A DNA stretch of 64,000 nt, taken from Pseudomonadota bacterium (lineage in GTDB: Bacteria > Pseudomonadota > Gammaproteobacteria > Burkholderiales > Thiobacillaceae). Shown one piece after another: positions 54,040 through 63,091 of this stretch. Within the stretch, counting starts at the first letter, position 1, and every line of letters begins with the position of its first letter. The stretch lies in the NCBI GenBank assembly GCA_030653935.1, contig JAURYL010000048.1, positions 20,609 to 84,608 of the forward strand. The letters run 5' to 3'. The position numbers and the translations under genes are program-made. Below the pieces are notes generated by a model. That model ran no database searches and had not been told where the DNA came from. It saw only the letters and a list, made by a program, of their open reading frames with translations.

Positions 54040-55185
54040 ATGTCCCCACTCGTCATCCTCGGCAGCGGCCTCGCCGGTTACGGCCTGCTGCGCGAATTCC
54101 GCAAACGTGACGCGACCACGCCGGTCACACTGATCACCGCCGATGATGGCCGTGTCTACAGCAAACCCAACTTGTCCAACGCCCTCAGCCAGGGCCGCGC
54201 CCCGGCGCAACTGGCCTCGGAAACAGCGGCACAGGCGGCGGCCAAGTTCAACACCACGATCCTCACCCACACCCGAGTCAGCGGCATCGACCCCGCCGGC
54301 AACAGGCTGATCACGGACGGTGGGGAAATTCCCTACAGCCGTCTGGTGCTCGCCCTCGGCGCCGACCCTTTTCCGCATGGCCTGAGTGGTGACGCCGCGC
54401 AAGACGTACTCAGCGTCAACGACCTCGACGACTACACGCGCTTTCGCGCCGCTCTGGAAGGTAAACACAAGGTCGCCATCCTCGGCGGCGGACTGATTGG
54501 CTGCGAATTCGCCAACGATCTTGCCGCCGGCGGCCACGCGGTCACGGTCGTCCACCTCGGTCCCTGGCCGCTGGAACGGCTGATACCCGAGCCGATGGGC
54601 CAGACGCTGGCGCAAACCCTGGAAGCCAAGGGCGTCGCCTGGCGCTTCGGCCACACCGCGAAACAGGTCGACGCCACAGGCAACGGCTATCGGCTCACCC
54701 TCGACGACGGTAGCCAGGTCGAAGCCGATCTGGTGCTCTCCGCCATCGGTCTGCGTTCGCGCACGCAACTGGCGAAAGCGGCCGGCATCCCGGTGAATCG
54801 CGGCATCGTGGTCAATCGGAAACTGGAAACCGGGGTCGCCGGTATTTACGCGGTTGGTGACTGCGCCGAGGTGGCCGGCCACGTGCTGCCTTTCGTGCAG
54901 CCGCTATTGATCCAGGTGCGCGCGCTGGCCGCCATCCTCACCGGCGAGAACGTTCAGGTGAGCTACCCGGTGATGCCGGTGATGGTGAAGACCAGCGCCT
55001 GGCCCATCGCCGTGCAACCACCGGCACCCAGCGCGACGGGTGATTGGCACCTGGAGCAGAGCGAGAAGGGCATCGTCGCCCGGCACCTCGACGAAGCCGG
55101 CAGTCTCAACGGCTTCGCCCTCGGCGGTGCTGAAACGGCGCGCCGGGCGGAACTGGCGAAGCAGGTGGAGGCGTTGCTTGCGTGA
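54040..55185 (+). CDS. FAD-dependent NAD(P)H:rubredoxin reductase-like oxidoreductase
   Basis: 381 residues. Two Rossmann sites: N-terminal FAD motif VILGSGLAGYGLLREF and central NAD(P) motif VAILGGGLIGCEFANDLA, and the late FAD-binding IYAVGDCAEV. It matches rubredoxin reductases of Pseudomonas and Acinetobacter in size. Context (rubredoxin, rubrerythrin upstream) supports that role. AGGAG lies 6 bases upstream of ATG 54040. Confidence 0.88.
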   Translation: MSPLVILGSGLAGYGLLREFRKRDATTPVTLITADDGRVYSKPNLSNALSQGRAPAQLASETAAQAAAKFNTTILTHTRVSGIDPAGNRLITDGGEIPYSRLVLALGADPFPHGLSGDAAQDVLSVNDLDDYTRFRAALEGKHKVAILGGGLIGCEFANDLAAGGHAVTVVHLGPWPLERLIPEPMGQTLAQTLEAKGVAWRFGHTAKQVDATGNGYRLTLDDGSQVEADLVLSAIGLRSRTQLAKAAGIPVNRGIVVNRKLETGVAGIYAVGDCAEVAGHVLPFVQPLLIQVRALAAILTGENVQVSYPVMPVMVKTSAWPIAVQPPAPSATGDWHLEQSEKGIVARHLDEAGSLNGFALGGAETARRAELAKQVEALLA

Positions 55186-55272
55186 CCGCTAATCCCCTGT
55201 AGGAGGGTCCGCTTGCGGCCCGAATTCGCAGCTTTTTTCAGGCTGAATCCCGATTGGGTAAGGGGGTCGCCC

Positions 55273-55833
55273 TCACCGCTCCTTGTACTTAACCACCTCC
55301 CGCGCCTGCATCCGGTAGCCGGATTTGCCCATCGGCGAATCGGAGTGGCCGATGCTCAGCCTGCCGCTGACCCACACCGCTTCCATGTTCTTCACCCCTT
55401 TCACCGGCTTGGCCGGCATCACGTGGATGATCTGGTTGGCGGGTGGCGGTGGCACGTGGATGCAGGCGCCGAAGTAGGGCACCAGCAGGAATTCGCGCAA
55501 CTCATTGGGGCCGCCGTCGAGCGAGACGATGAAGCCGGGAATGCGAATGTCGCGGCCGTCCACCGCCGGGTTGACCGGCGCCGCGTCCCAGGCGCGGCGC
55601 ATGTTCGCCAGCGCGTCCGCCGCGCGCGGGTCGGCGTCGTCCAGCTTGTCCAGGTCGATGCCCTTGAACGCGGCCATCGGGTCCCACTCCTTGGGCAAGA
55701 GGTCGTCCCAGCTCGCGGTCTTGTAGGTGGATTTCGCCGTGGGCGCGTCCGACAGGCGGTCACCCACCTTGTAATCGGCGCCCCAGGCGGGGAGGGCGAG
55801 TGTCAGCAGCAGGGGGAGGAGGGCTTTAAGCAT
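55273..55833 (-). CDS. DUF3299 secreted protein of the zinc-starvation locus
   Basis: 186 residues with a signal peptide cut after ALPAWG (about residue 18). Core DUF3299 block IPGFIVSLDGGPNELREFLL followed by VPYFGACIHVPPPPANQIIH. A homologue (PA4066) is in the zinc-responsive PA4063-PA4066 operon of Pseudomonas aeruginosa. Start ATG 55833 overlaps the end of the ABC permease gene. Periplasmic, exact function unknown. Confidence 0.85.
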   Translation of the reverse strand: MLKALLPLLLTLALPAWGADYKVGDRLSDAPTAKSTYKTASWDDLLPKEWDPMAAFKGIDLDKLDDADPRAADALANMRRAWDAAPVNPAVDGRDIRIPGFIVSLDGGPNELREFLLVPYFGACIHVPPPPANQIIHVMPAKPVKGVKNMEAVWVSGRLSIGHSDSPMGKSGYRMQAREVVKYKER

Positions 55834-56572
55834 GGTTTTCTCTCTTGAATAGGGCCGCCGGCGCAGCAACAAACACCAGCGCCAACACGATGGCCGCGCC
55901 CGAGGGCAGGTCGAACAGGCCGGAAGCGATCAGGCCGAGCGCATAACCCGCCGCGCCGATGACCCAGCCCACCGCCAGTCGTTCCCGCGCCACCAGTGCC
56001 GGCACGATCAGACTGGCGAATACCAGGTAGATGCCGACCACCTGCACCGAAGCGGTGATGGTAACCGCGAACAAGAGGTAGAAGCCGAGCGACGAGGCGC
56101 GCCAGTTCAGGCCGAACCAGGCCGCCAGCACCAGCGCCGTGACCACCGCCAGCGGCGGCAGGTCGCTCCAGCTGGTCCACAGGATCTGTCCGACCAGCAG
56201 TTCTTGCAGATGCTCGGCACCGTGCGGGTCGTGGCTCATGAGGATGAGGGCGAGACAGGCGGCGGCGACGAAGGTGACACCGATGATCGCCTCCTGCCGC
56301 GCCGGCGCCAGGCGTTCCATGCGATGCAAAAACAGGGCGCCGAGCAAGGCCGCCGTGACGGCGCCGAGCTGGGTGAGCCAGGGGCTATCCTCGCCGCCCA
56401 GGCCATGGGCGACCACCACGCCGAGGCCGGCAATCTGGGCGATGGCGAGATCGAGGAAGACGATGCCGCGCTTCAGCACCGCCTGCCCTAGTGGCACATG
56501 GCTGGCCAGCACCAACAGACCGGCGGCGAAGGCGGGCAGGAGGATGCCGATTTCAAGCGCGTCGAGATTCAT
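55826..56572 (-). CDS. znuB: Metal (zinc) ABC transporter permease, ZnuB type
   Basis: 248 residues, about eight membrane helices. ABC-3 family pattern: HVPLGQAVLKRGIVFLDLAI near the N-terminus and VVGIYLVFASLIVPALVA in the second half. It sits downstream of a ZnuA-like binding protein on the same strand. No typical ZnuC ATPase is nearby; the only ATPase in the locus (60875-61570) is of the LolD/MacB type. Confidence 0.85.
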   Translation of the reverse strand: MNLDALEIGILLPAFAAGLLVLASHVPLGQAVLKRGIVFLDLAIAQIAGLGVVVAHGLGGEDSPWLTQLGAVTAALLGALFLHRMERLAPARQEAIIGVTFVAAACLALILMSHDPHGAEHLQELLVGQILWTSWSDLPPLAVVTALVLAAWFGLNWRASSLGFYLLFAVTITASVQVVGIYLVFASLIVPALVARERLAVGWVIGAAGYALGLIASGLFDLPSGAAIVLALVFVAAPAALFKRENHA

Positions 56573-56583
56573 GCCGCCCCCCG

Positions 56584-56652
56584 TGTAGCGCAGGCATCCC
56601 TGCCTGCGTTTTTTTCCAACCCGGACGAGCAGGCAAGGATGCCTGCGCTACA
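56584..56652. repeat. Palindromic repeat, family A
   Basis: TGTAGCGCAGGCATCCCTGC arm and complement ending GATGCCTGCGCTACA, filling the gap between the znuA-like and znuB genes. Confidence 0.8.
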
Positions 56653-56659
56653 AGGCGCC

Positions 56660-57556
56660 TCATTTCAGACCTCCCTTCAACTTCGCCAGGGTGTCGTCGA
56701 ACAAGCCGAACAGGTCCGTCGCCCGCGCCGAACCGCCCACCGTGTAGGGCAGTTCCACGGCGTCGATGCCGGCGCGCTCGGCCAGCCACTCGGCGGGCTT
56801 CGGTGACTGGTAGGGCGTGCGCAGAATCATCCGGGCCGGTCGCGCCTTGAGGCCTTGCAGCAGGTTCGCCAGCGAGGCGACCGAAGGCTCGATCCCGGGT
56901 TTGGGCTCCAGGTCCGCCACCACGTTCAGGCCCAGCCAGTCGGCGAGATAGCTCCAGCTACGGTGCTGCACCGCCACCGGCGCGCCGCGCAGCGGGGCGG
57001 CCTCCTGGTCCCAGCGGGCGATGGCCGCGCCCATGCGCTTCTGGAAATTCTGATTGCGCGCGGCGTACTGCGCGGCGTTGGCCGGGTCCAGGTCCGCCAG
57101 GCGTCGCGCCAGTGCGTTCGCCACGCTCAACAGATTGCGCGGGTCGGCATGCAGATGCGGATTGCCGCCGGGATGGATGTCGCCCTGGGCGCGGTCGGCG
57201 ATGCCCGATTTCTCCAGCAGGCGGACATGGGCCGCCGCCTCGAAATACCCGGGCTGCCCCGGCTGGATGCGGGCGTTTCCGGATTCCCGCGTGAGCAGCG
57301 GCAACCAGCCGATTTCCAGGTCGGCGCCGGTGCATACCAGCAGATCGGCGTTGCGGGCGCGGGCGATCAGCGACGGCCGCGCCTCGATGTGATGCGGGTT
57401 CTGTCGCGCCGTGGTGGCGCTACTGACCCGCGCCAGGTCGCCGGCCAGTTCCCGGGTGAGTGCCGCCCACTCGGGTTCGCAGGCGAGCACGTTGAGGGTG
57501 GCGTGGGCGGTGTTGGCCAGCAGGAGCAGGGTGAGAAAAAAGAGTCTGATAAACAT
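56660..57556 (-). CDS. znuA: Metal (zinc) ABC transporter substrate-binding protein, ZnuA type
   Basis: 298 residues with a signal peptide (about 1-19, ending AHA). Cluster A-I metal-binding lipocalin-like plan with a possible metal His in QNPHHIEARP and GGNPHLHADPRN and a conserved VQHRSWSYLADWLG. It lacks the long His-rich loop of E. coli ZnuA. It captures Zn(II) in the periplasm for the permease that follows. Confidence 0.85.
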   Translation of the reverse strand: MFIRLFFLTLLLLANTAHATLNVLACEPEWAALTRELAGDLARVSSATTARQNPHHIEARPSLIARARNADLLVCTGADLEIGWLPLLTRESGNARIQPGQPGYFEAAAHVRLLEKSGIADRAQGDIHPGGNPHLHADPRNLLSVANALARRLADLDPANAAQYAARNQNFQKRMGAAIARWDQEAAPLRGAPVAVQHRSWSYLADWLGLNVVADLEPKPGIEPSVASLANLLQGLKARPARMILRTPYQSPKPAEWLAERAGIDAVELPYTVGGSARATDLFGLFDDTLAKLKGGLK

Positions 57557-57576
57557 GATGTCGGTTCCTTTATGGC

Positions 57577-57675
57577 TCCCCCCTTTATCAAAGGGGGGCT
57601 GGGGGGGATCTCTACAAGGGTTGCGCGGCGGCGAACGTCGCTAAATCCCCCCTGCCCCCCTTTGGGAAAGGGGGG
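57577..57675. repeat. Palindromic repeat, family B
   Basis: CCCCCCTTTATCAAAGGGGG hairpin, centre, then CCCCCCTTTGGGAAAGGGGG, as at 16484 and 38720. It fills the gap between the porin and znuA genes. Confidence 0.85.
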
Positions 57676-57692
57676 TGAAAACCCCCGGGTTT

Positions 57693-59060
57693 TCAGAACT
57701 TGTGGCCGCCGTGCGCGCCCAGGCTGTGGATGTATTGCAGGGTGACCTGGTTGTCATCCGGGCTGCCTTGCATGGAACGGTCGCGCGCCAGTTGCAGGCG
57801 GAAGCGGGAAAATTCGCTGGGCGAATAATCCGCCATCAGGCTCCACTTGCTCGGGCGGTAGTCGGCCGGTGCGACGGGTAGCAGGCCGAAATTCACGCCG
57901 CCGGAATTGAGCCGGTCGTAACGTAGCCCGGCGCGCCAGCGCGGCATGAACTGGTAGATGCCTTGCGCGTACCAGCCGGATTGCCTGACGCGGTAAACAT
58001 CGCTGTCATTCACGCCAGTTGCGCAGGCGCCGCCGTCAGCGGTGTTGTCGCTGCAGGTCAAATCGCCGTTTTCGCCGCGCCGGAAATACTCCGTCTGGAA
58101 CTTGAAGTTGCGCGCCTTCGGGTTGCCGTCCGGCGCCCATTTCCAGACGAAGTCCGCCAGCCAGGTGTTCGATTTGCCGCTGAACAGGGTTTCCGCCTCC
58201 ACGCCGCCCAGGTCTTCGACATGGCTGCTCCGGTTCTTCGGTTTGGCGGAAAGATAGGACAGGCCGGCGCGCCAGGAGGCGGCATCGCCGACATCGTCGC
58301 CGACATGCGCGAACGCCGACCAGGCACCGGCGCCGTTGCGGTTGCCGCCGTCGTCGGAGCCGGGGAAATTGCCACCGCGACCGAGTTCCGCGCCGAATTC
58401 CAGAAAGGTGGCGGTCGGCGCCAGCCATTTCACTTGCACACCGTCCTGCGCCAGGTGCTCGCCGAAGAGGACGTTGTACATCAGGCTGTTGTCGGCGAAA
58501 TCCCAGGCGTGCGGGTGCTGCTCGTTGGCGTAACCGATGCCGGAGAGGAAGCGGCCGCCCTTGACGGACAAACCGTTGCCCAGTCCCAGGGTCTGGAACC
58601 AGGCCTCTTCCACTTCCGCCGCGCCGTCGAGCAGGGCGATGTTGGCGTAACCACGCAGGGTGGGGTCGATGTTCGCGGCCAGCGTCAGTTCACTGTGGTC
58701 CAGCTTGAAACCGCGCGAACCGGCGTGGTCATGGCGGCCGGCGAGAAAGCCGGTGATGGCGCGTTCGCCCGGCTTCCTTTGGGCATAACTGCCCTGCAAT
58801 ACCAGCCCGAGTTCGGGGTTGAAGTCGTTGCCACGGCTTGCGCGGGGTGTGGGGGTGGGCGCCGCCGCGACCGGCACAGCCGGCGTCTTTTCCAGTTGGC
58901 GTAGGCGGGTTTCGTAGCCGGCCTGGAGTTCCTTGAATTTCTGATCGAATTCGGTGCGAAGTTTGACGATTTCGGCGGCCAGGTCGGCGTCGCCTGCGGC
59001 GAGGGCGGGCAGGGGCAGCGCGCAGGCCAGGGCGGCGGCGAGCAGGGTGGGTCTGAACAT
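57693..59060 (-). CDS. Outer-membrane beta-barrel protein of the zinc locus
   Basis: 455 residues. Signal peptide (cut after ALA, about residue 22), a short coiled coil (AAEIVKLRTEFDQKFKELQA), a Pro-rich linker, then a barrel of repeating amphipathic strands ending in Phe (GAHGGHKF), the outer-membrane sorting signal. Porin-like proteins of this kind occur in zinc-starvation operons and may let chelated or free Zn in. ATG 59060 is chosen by the signal peptide. Confidence 0.8.
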   Translation of the reverse strand: MFRPTLLAAALACALPLPALAAGDADLAAEIVKLRTEFDQKFKELQAGYETRLRQLEKTPAVPVAAAPTPTPRASRGNDFNPELGLVLQGSYAQRKPGERAITGFLAGRHDHAGSRGFKLDHSELTLAANIDPTLRGYANIALLDGAAEVEEAWFQTLGLGNGLSVKGGRFLSGIGYANEQHPHAWDFADNSLMYNVLFGEHLAQDGVQVKWLAPTATFLEFGAELGRGGNFPGSDDGGNRNGAGAWSAFAHVGDDVGDAASWRAGLSYLSAKPKNRSSHVEDLGGVEAETLFSGKSNTWLADFVWKWAPDGNPKARNFKFQTEYFRRGENGDLTCSDNTADGGACATGVNDSDVYRVRQSGWYAQGIYQFMPRWRAGLRYDRLNSGGVNFGLLPVAPADYRPSKWSLMADYSPSEFSRFRLQLARDRSMQGSPDDNQVTLQYIHSLGAHGGHKF

Positions 59061-59111
59061 GATGCGTCCTTGAATGGGGGTGACACGCGCCACGTGGGGC
59101 GCTTGGTCGAA

Positions 59112-59181
59112 TGTAGCGCCGGCGTCTCGCCGGCCACGTCCAGCGGAGTGAAAAACGAGCCGGCGAGACGCCCGCGCTACA
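59112..59181. repeat. Palindromic repeat, family A variant
   Basis: TGTAGCGCCGGCGTCTCGCC arm and complement GGCGAGACGCCCGCGCTACA, between the small secreted protein gene and the porin gene. Confidence 0.8.
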
Positions 59182-59197
59182 GCTACGGGGGAGGGCG

Positions 59198-59467
59198 CTA
59201 GGCGCGCGGGGGCGCGCGGCTCCGGTAGGACGGCCGGAAGCCGGTGTCGGGCGTCGTCGGGATGACGGCGTCGAAGATGAGGCACTGCGCCGGTGGCGAC
59301 CAGGCCGGTGCCGTGCTGGCGATCCCGGCGCCCATCGGCGCATAGGCCAGGCACAGATCGCAGGCCGGCTCATCGCCGTGGAATTGCTCCGGGACGTGTT
59401 TGACGCCATGCGCCAAAGCGCCGGCCTGGGCCAGCAAAAACAGCGCGAGCAGGAGAAGGATGCGCAT
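59198..59467 (-). CDS. Small secreted Cys/His protein, DUF2946-like
   Basis: 89 residues with a signal peptide (cut near ALA, about residue 19). The mature part has several His and a CDLC motif (HVPEQFHGDEPACDLCLAY), like DUF2946 proteins found near metal genes. The start lies 2 bases after the ABC permease stop, so it is in the same operon. Metal binding is inference. Confidence 0.55.
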   Translation of the reverse strand: MRILLLLALFLLAQAGALAHGVKHVPEQFHGDEPACDLCLAYAPMGAGIASTAPAWSPPAQCLIFDAVIPTTPDTGFRPSYRSRAPPRA

Positions 59468-59469
59468 CG

Positions 59470-60762
59470 CTACACCCTCGGCGTCAGCCCGTCGGCCAGC
59501 GACAGGCGATAGGCGCGATAACCCGGCAGCAGGCTGGCGAGGGTGCCGACCGCGATCACCCAGGCGAGCAGTTCCAGTTCCGCCGCGTTCGGCGCGGCCA
59601 GGCGCAACACCAGGCCGTAATGCGCTTCCACCCAGGGCCCGAGCAGGGCGGTCAGCAGCGTCAGCAACAGGGTGCCGACGAACGCGCCGGCCACGGTGAC
59701 GGCGCAGCCCTCGAAGGCGAGCAGGGCGAACAGGTCGAGCGGGCGGGCGCCGTTGGCGCGCAGGATGGCCAGCTCACGGCGGCGCTCGCCCAGGCCCGCC
59801 AGCACCACGGCCACCAGGCCGGCGAGACTGACCGCCAGCACCAGCGCCGAGACCGCCAGCAGGACGCGTTCCGCCACCGCCAGCAATGCCCACAACTCGG
59901 CCAGGGCGACGCCGGGCAGGATCGCCATCAACGGCTCCGCGCGGAAATCGGCCACATGGCGCTGCATCGCGAATACGGCGGCGCGGCTTTTCAGGCCGAC
60001 CAGCACGGCGCTGACCGCCTTCGGCGCGAGATCGAATTTCTTCACAAAGGCGGGTGGAATGGAGAAGCCGGGAATCGGCGCGCCACCCTGCCAATCGAGG
60101 TGAATCGCTTCCAGCGCCTCCAGGGCGATGTGCAGGGTGCGATCCACCGGCGTGCCGGTGCGAGCGAGGATGCCGACCACGGTGAACGGTTTGTCGCCGT
60201 GCTCGGCGTGGCCGGGTTCGTGTTCGTCCTCGTCCGCATGGGCGCCACCGCGCATGCCGTGCGCCAGGACGATCGGGTCGCCCAACCGGTAACCCAGACG
60301 CGCCGCCACTTCCGCGCCCAGCACCACGTCGAACAGACCGCTGAAAGGTTTACCCTGGGCCAGTTGCAGCGCTTGTTTGTCGCCATAACGGAAATGCTCG
60401 AAATAAGCCGCCGTGGTGCCCAACACCGGAAAACCCCGGTGCGAGTCGCCCAGCGACAGCGGAATGGTCCAGGCCACGGCGGGATGCGCCGCCAGCGTCT
60501 GGGCACTGGCCCAGCTCATGTTGTTGCTCGCCTCGCCAATGTGGAACACCGCGTAGAGCAGCAATTGCAGCGGACTGGAACGTGCGCCGACCACCAGATC
60601 GGTGCCGGAAACCGCCTGCGCGAAGCTGTCGCGCGCATCCTGGCGCACGCGCTCGATGCCAAGCAGCAGGGTCACCGACAAGGCGATGGCGATCAGGGTC
60701 AGGCCCAACGTGTAGCGCCGGTTCCAGGCGCTACGCAAAGCGAGTGGGAGGAGATGGGTCAT
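59470..60762 (-). CDS. FtsX/MacB-type ABC permease of the zinc locus
   Basis: 430 residues with four membrane helices (one N-terminal, three C-terminal) around a large periplasmic domain, the type VII ABC plan. The periplasmic part has a His-rich loop (ADEDEHEPGHAEHGDKPF) that may bind metal. A homologue (PA4065) is in the P. aeruginosa zinc-starvation operon. It pairs with the ATPase at 60875-61570. Confidence 0.87.
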   Translation of the reverse strand: MTHLLPLALRSAWNRRYTLGLTLIAIALSVTLLLGIERVRQDARDSFAQAVSGTDLVVGARSSPLQLLLYAVFHIGEASNNMSWASAQTLAAHPAVAWTIPLSLGDSHRGFPVLGTTAAYFEHFRYGDKQALQLAQGKPFSGLFDVVLGAEVAARLGYRLGDPIVLAHGMRGGAHADEDEHEPGHAEHGDKPFTVVGILARTGTPVDRTLHIALEALEAIHLDWQGGAPIPGFSIPPAFVKKFDLAPKAVSAVLVGLKSRAAVFAMQRHVADFRAEPLMAILPGVALAELWALLAVAERVLLAVSALVLAVSLAGLVAVVLAGLGERRRELAILRANGARPLDLFALLAFEGCAVTVAGAFVGTLLLTLLTALLGPWVEAHYGLVLRLAAPNAAELELLAWVIAVGTLASLLPGYRAYRLSLADGLTPRV

Positions 60763-60781
60763 GCCCGTTCTCCCGTCAACG

Positions 60782-60873
60782 CGTAGCCCGGATGCAGCGC
60801 AGCGGAATCCGGGGCTTTGGCGCGCGCACCCGGTCGATCTTCCCGGATTCCATTGCATTGCATCCGGGCTACG
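60782..60873. repeat. Palindromic repeat, family D (GTAGCCCGGATGC)
   Basis: CGTAGCCCGGATGCAGCGCA arm, then CCCGGATTCC and the reverse arm ending GCATCCGGGCTACG. It occupies almost the whole gap between the ABC ATPase and permease genes. Confidence 0.85.
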
Positions 60874-60874
60874 C

Positions 60875-61570
60875 TCATTCCTGCGCTCCCGCCGCCCGGT
60901 TGATCTCTTCCATCGCCACGCGGCGATCGAAGTGTTCGGCCAGGCGCTGGTCGTGGCTGACGAACAGCAGCGCCGCGCTCGCCGCCGCGCATTCCCGCTT
61001 CAGCAATTCCAGGAAGGCGGACTGGCGGGCGGCGTCCAGCGCCGAGGTCGGCTCGTCGGCAATGACGATTTCCGGCCGGCCGATCAATGCCCGCGCCGCC
61101 GCCACGCGCTGTTGCTGGCCGACCGAAAGCTGGGTGGCTTTGCGCTGCCAGAGTGCTGCATCGAGATCGAGATGTTGCAGCAAGGTCGCGGCGGTCTGTT
61201 TGGCATCGCCCGCACGGTCGCTGCGCCGCCGGGAAAAACGGCAGGGCAGCAGCACATTGTCCAGCACCGAGAGATAGGGAATCAGGTTGAACTGCTGAAA
61301 GATCAGGCCGATGTGATCGACCCGGAAGCGATCGCGCGCGGTGGCGGAGAGCGCTGACAGCGGTTGACCGAGTGCTTCGATCTTGCCGCTTTGCGGCGTC
61401 AGTACGCCGGCGATCAGGTTCAGCAGCGTGCTCTTGCCAGAGCCGCTTTCGCCGTGAATGAACACCTGTTCATTCGCCGCCACGTCGAATTCCGCGATGT
61501 CCAGGCAAGCCTCGGCCTGCCCCGGCCAGCGGAATATCAGGTTTTCAAGCGACAGCAGGGGTTGCGGCAT
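60875..61570 (-). CDS. LolD/MacB-type ABC ATPase of the zinc locus
   Basis: 231 residues. Walker A GESGSGKST, Q-loop IFQQFNLIPYLSVLDNV, signature LSVGQQQRVAAARAL and Walker B IVIADEPTSALD. Homologous in context to PA4064. Works with the FtsX-type permease that follows. ATG 61570 gives the MPQPLLSLENL start. Confidence 0.9.
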   Translation of the reverse strand: MPQPLLSLENLIFRWPGQAEACLDIAEFDVAANEQVFIHGESGSGKSTLLNLIAGVLTPQSGKIEALGQPLSALSATARDRFRVDHIGLIFQQFNLIPYLSVLDNVLLPCRFSRRRSDRAGDAKQTAATLLQHLDLDAALWQRKATQLSVGQQQRVAAARALIGRPEIVIADEPTSALDAARQSAFLELLKRECAAASAALLFVSHDQRLAEHFDRRVAMEEINRAAGAQE

Positions 61571-61592
61571 GGTGGCCAGCTTACTTGCCAAC

Positions 61593-62120
61593 CTACCAAC
61601 TCAGGAAGCGCATTTTCGTACTCAGACGTGTGGCTTTCTGGCCTTTTCCGCTGACCACCCGGGCATCGATGCGACGCATGTTCGGGAACACCTGGAACAG
61701 GCGCACGTCGACCCCGGTCAACTTGCTCGGCTGGGCGCAGGTAAACAGGAAATCGGCGTCGAGATCGGCATGTTCAGGGTTGGCGGATGCCGACTTGGCA
61801 TCCAGTGCCGGCGCCTCGATCTGTACCGATTTCAGCGTGCATTGCGCCGCCGTGGTCGGCACGAATAACTTGCCGGCATCGCCAAGTTTGTTGCGCATTT
61901 CAGCCACCGCCGCGCGCTCCCTGTCATTGCGCGGCACGCGTTCGAAGCCGAGCAAGCCTTCCAGCGGCGATTCCAGACGCAGGTTCAGAGTGCCGCCATC
62001 CACGGCGACGTCGAGTTTGGCGACACCATGCACATGGGCGTGGTGGGGTGTGTGGTCATGTCGCGCGTATGCGGGCGCGGCGATCAGCAGCGCGATCAGT
62101 GTCAGCGATTTGAATTGCAT
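61593..62120 (-). CDS. DUF2796 periplasmic protein of the zinc locus
   Basis: 175 residues with a signal peptide (cut after AYA, about 20) followed at once by a His-rich segment (RHDHTPHHAHVHGVAKLDVA), the hallmark of DUF2796. The homologue PA4063 is zinc-regulated. It may bind Zn in the periplasm and hand it to the ABC pair. ATG 62120 is fixed by the signal peptide. Confidence 0.9.
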   Translation of the reverse strand: MQFKSLTLIALLIAAPAYARHDHTPHHAHVHGVAKLDVAVDGGTLNLRLESPLEGLLGFERVPRNDRERAAVAEMRNKLGDAGKLFVPTTAAQCTLKSVQIEAPALDAKSASANPEHADLDADFLFTCAQPSKLTGVDVRLFQVFPNMRRIDARVVSGKGQKATRLSTKMRFLSW

Positions 62121-62292
62121 GCGTTTCTCCTGAAACAAGGTCAAGGTCAGTCCTGATCCGCCACCCGCCAACGCGGAAACGGGTCATCCAGTTGCCGCCA
62201 GACTCCTCGGTGCGCGATGTGGTTCAGCGACGTGGTCTCGCCGGCGCCGAGAAAGCCGGTCAGCGACGGTAAGTTGGTTCATGAACGATTCC

Positions 62293-63040
62293 TCAGTGAC
62301 CGTGATGCGCGAACAATCCGATCAACCACACCGTGCCGATGCCGGCCAGCAGCAGCACGAATTGCCCGGCGGCGTCGCTGAAGCGGCGCTGGCGATGCAG
62401 TTCCGGCACCAGATCGGCCACGGCGATATAGATGAAGCTGGCGGCGGCGACGACCAGCACATAGGGAACGGCGGCCTGGGCGTCGTCGAGCGCGAAATAG
62501 CCGGTGACACCGCCCAGAATCATGGCCACACCCGACAAGGCATTCAGAACCAGCGCGCGGGATTTGCTCAAGCCGGCATTGAGCAGAATCATGAAATCGC
62601 CTATTTCCTGCGGCAGTTCGTGGGCCAGGATGGCGATGGTGGTGACCCAGCCCAGGGTCGGATCGGCCAGGAACGCGGCCGCGATCAATACGCCATCCAC
62701 GAAATTATGCAGGCCGTCGCCCAGCACGATCATCGCCACCTGGGGGGGGGTGGGCGTGAGCTTCGCCACCATGTTCATGGCGCCATAGGGCAGCTTTTTC
62801 CAGCAGAAAAAACAGCACGATGCCGCCCAGCAACCACTGTCCGGCCCGCATCGGTTCCAGGCCCAGTTCCACCGCTTCGGGCAACAGACTGGTCAGGGCG
62901 AAGGCGAGAAGCACACCGACCGCATAAGCCACCATGCGATCAGCGAAACGCGGCAGCCAGGTTAGCGCCAGGGTGGCCGCTAGAAGGACAGACAGGACAC
63001 CCGCGGCGAGGGCGGCGAGCAGAATTTGAAGAAGTATCAT
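62293..63040 (-). pseudogene. ZIP-family zinc transporter with a frameshift in a C9 run
   Basis: The 5' part (from ATG 63040) encodes ILLQILLAALAAGVLSVLLA helices, LPEAVELGL and FFLLEKAALWRHEHGGEAHA. The 3' part, in another frame, encodes the ZIP core VLGDGLHNFVDGVLIAAAF and AILAHELPQEIGDF. The switch falls at nine C on the minus strand (plus 62742-62750); eight C would restore one frame of about 248 residues, normal for ZIP. It may be a phase-variable switch, a true pseudogene or a sequencing error. Confidence 0.85.
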
Positions 63041-63041
63041 T

Positions 63042-63056
63042 TGCAATCCAGTTGCA
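63042..63056. promoter_or_regulatory. Candidate Zur operator, proximal
   Basis: TGCAATCCAGTTGCA: perfect TGCAA-N5-TTGCA dyad, 1 base upstream of the ZIP start codon. Confidence 0.5.
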
Positions 63057-63091
63057 CCTAAGCCGGGATTTTGGCAAAAGGTCGCGCTTGA

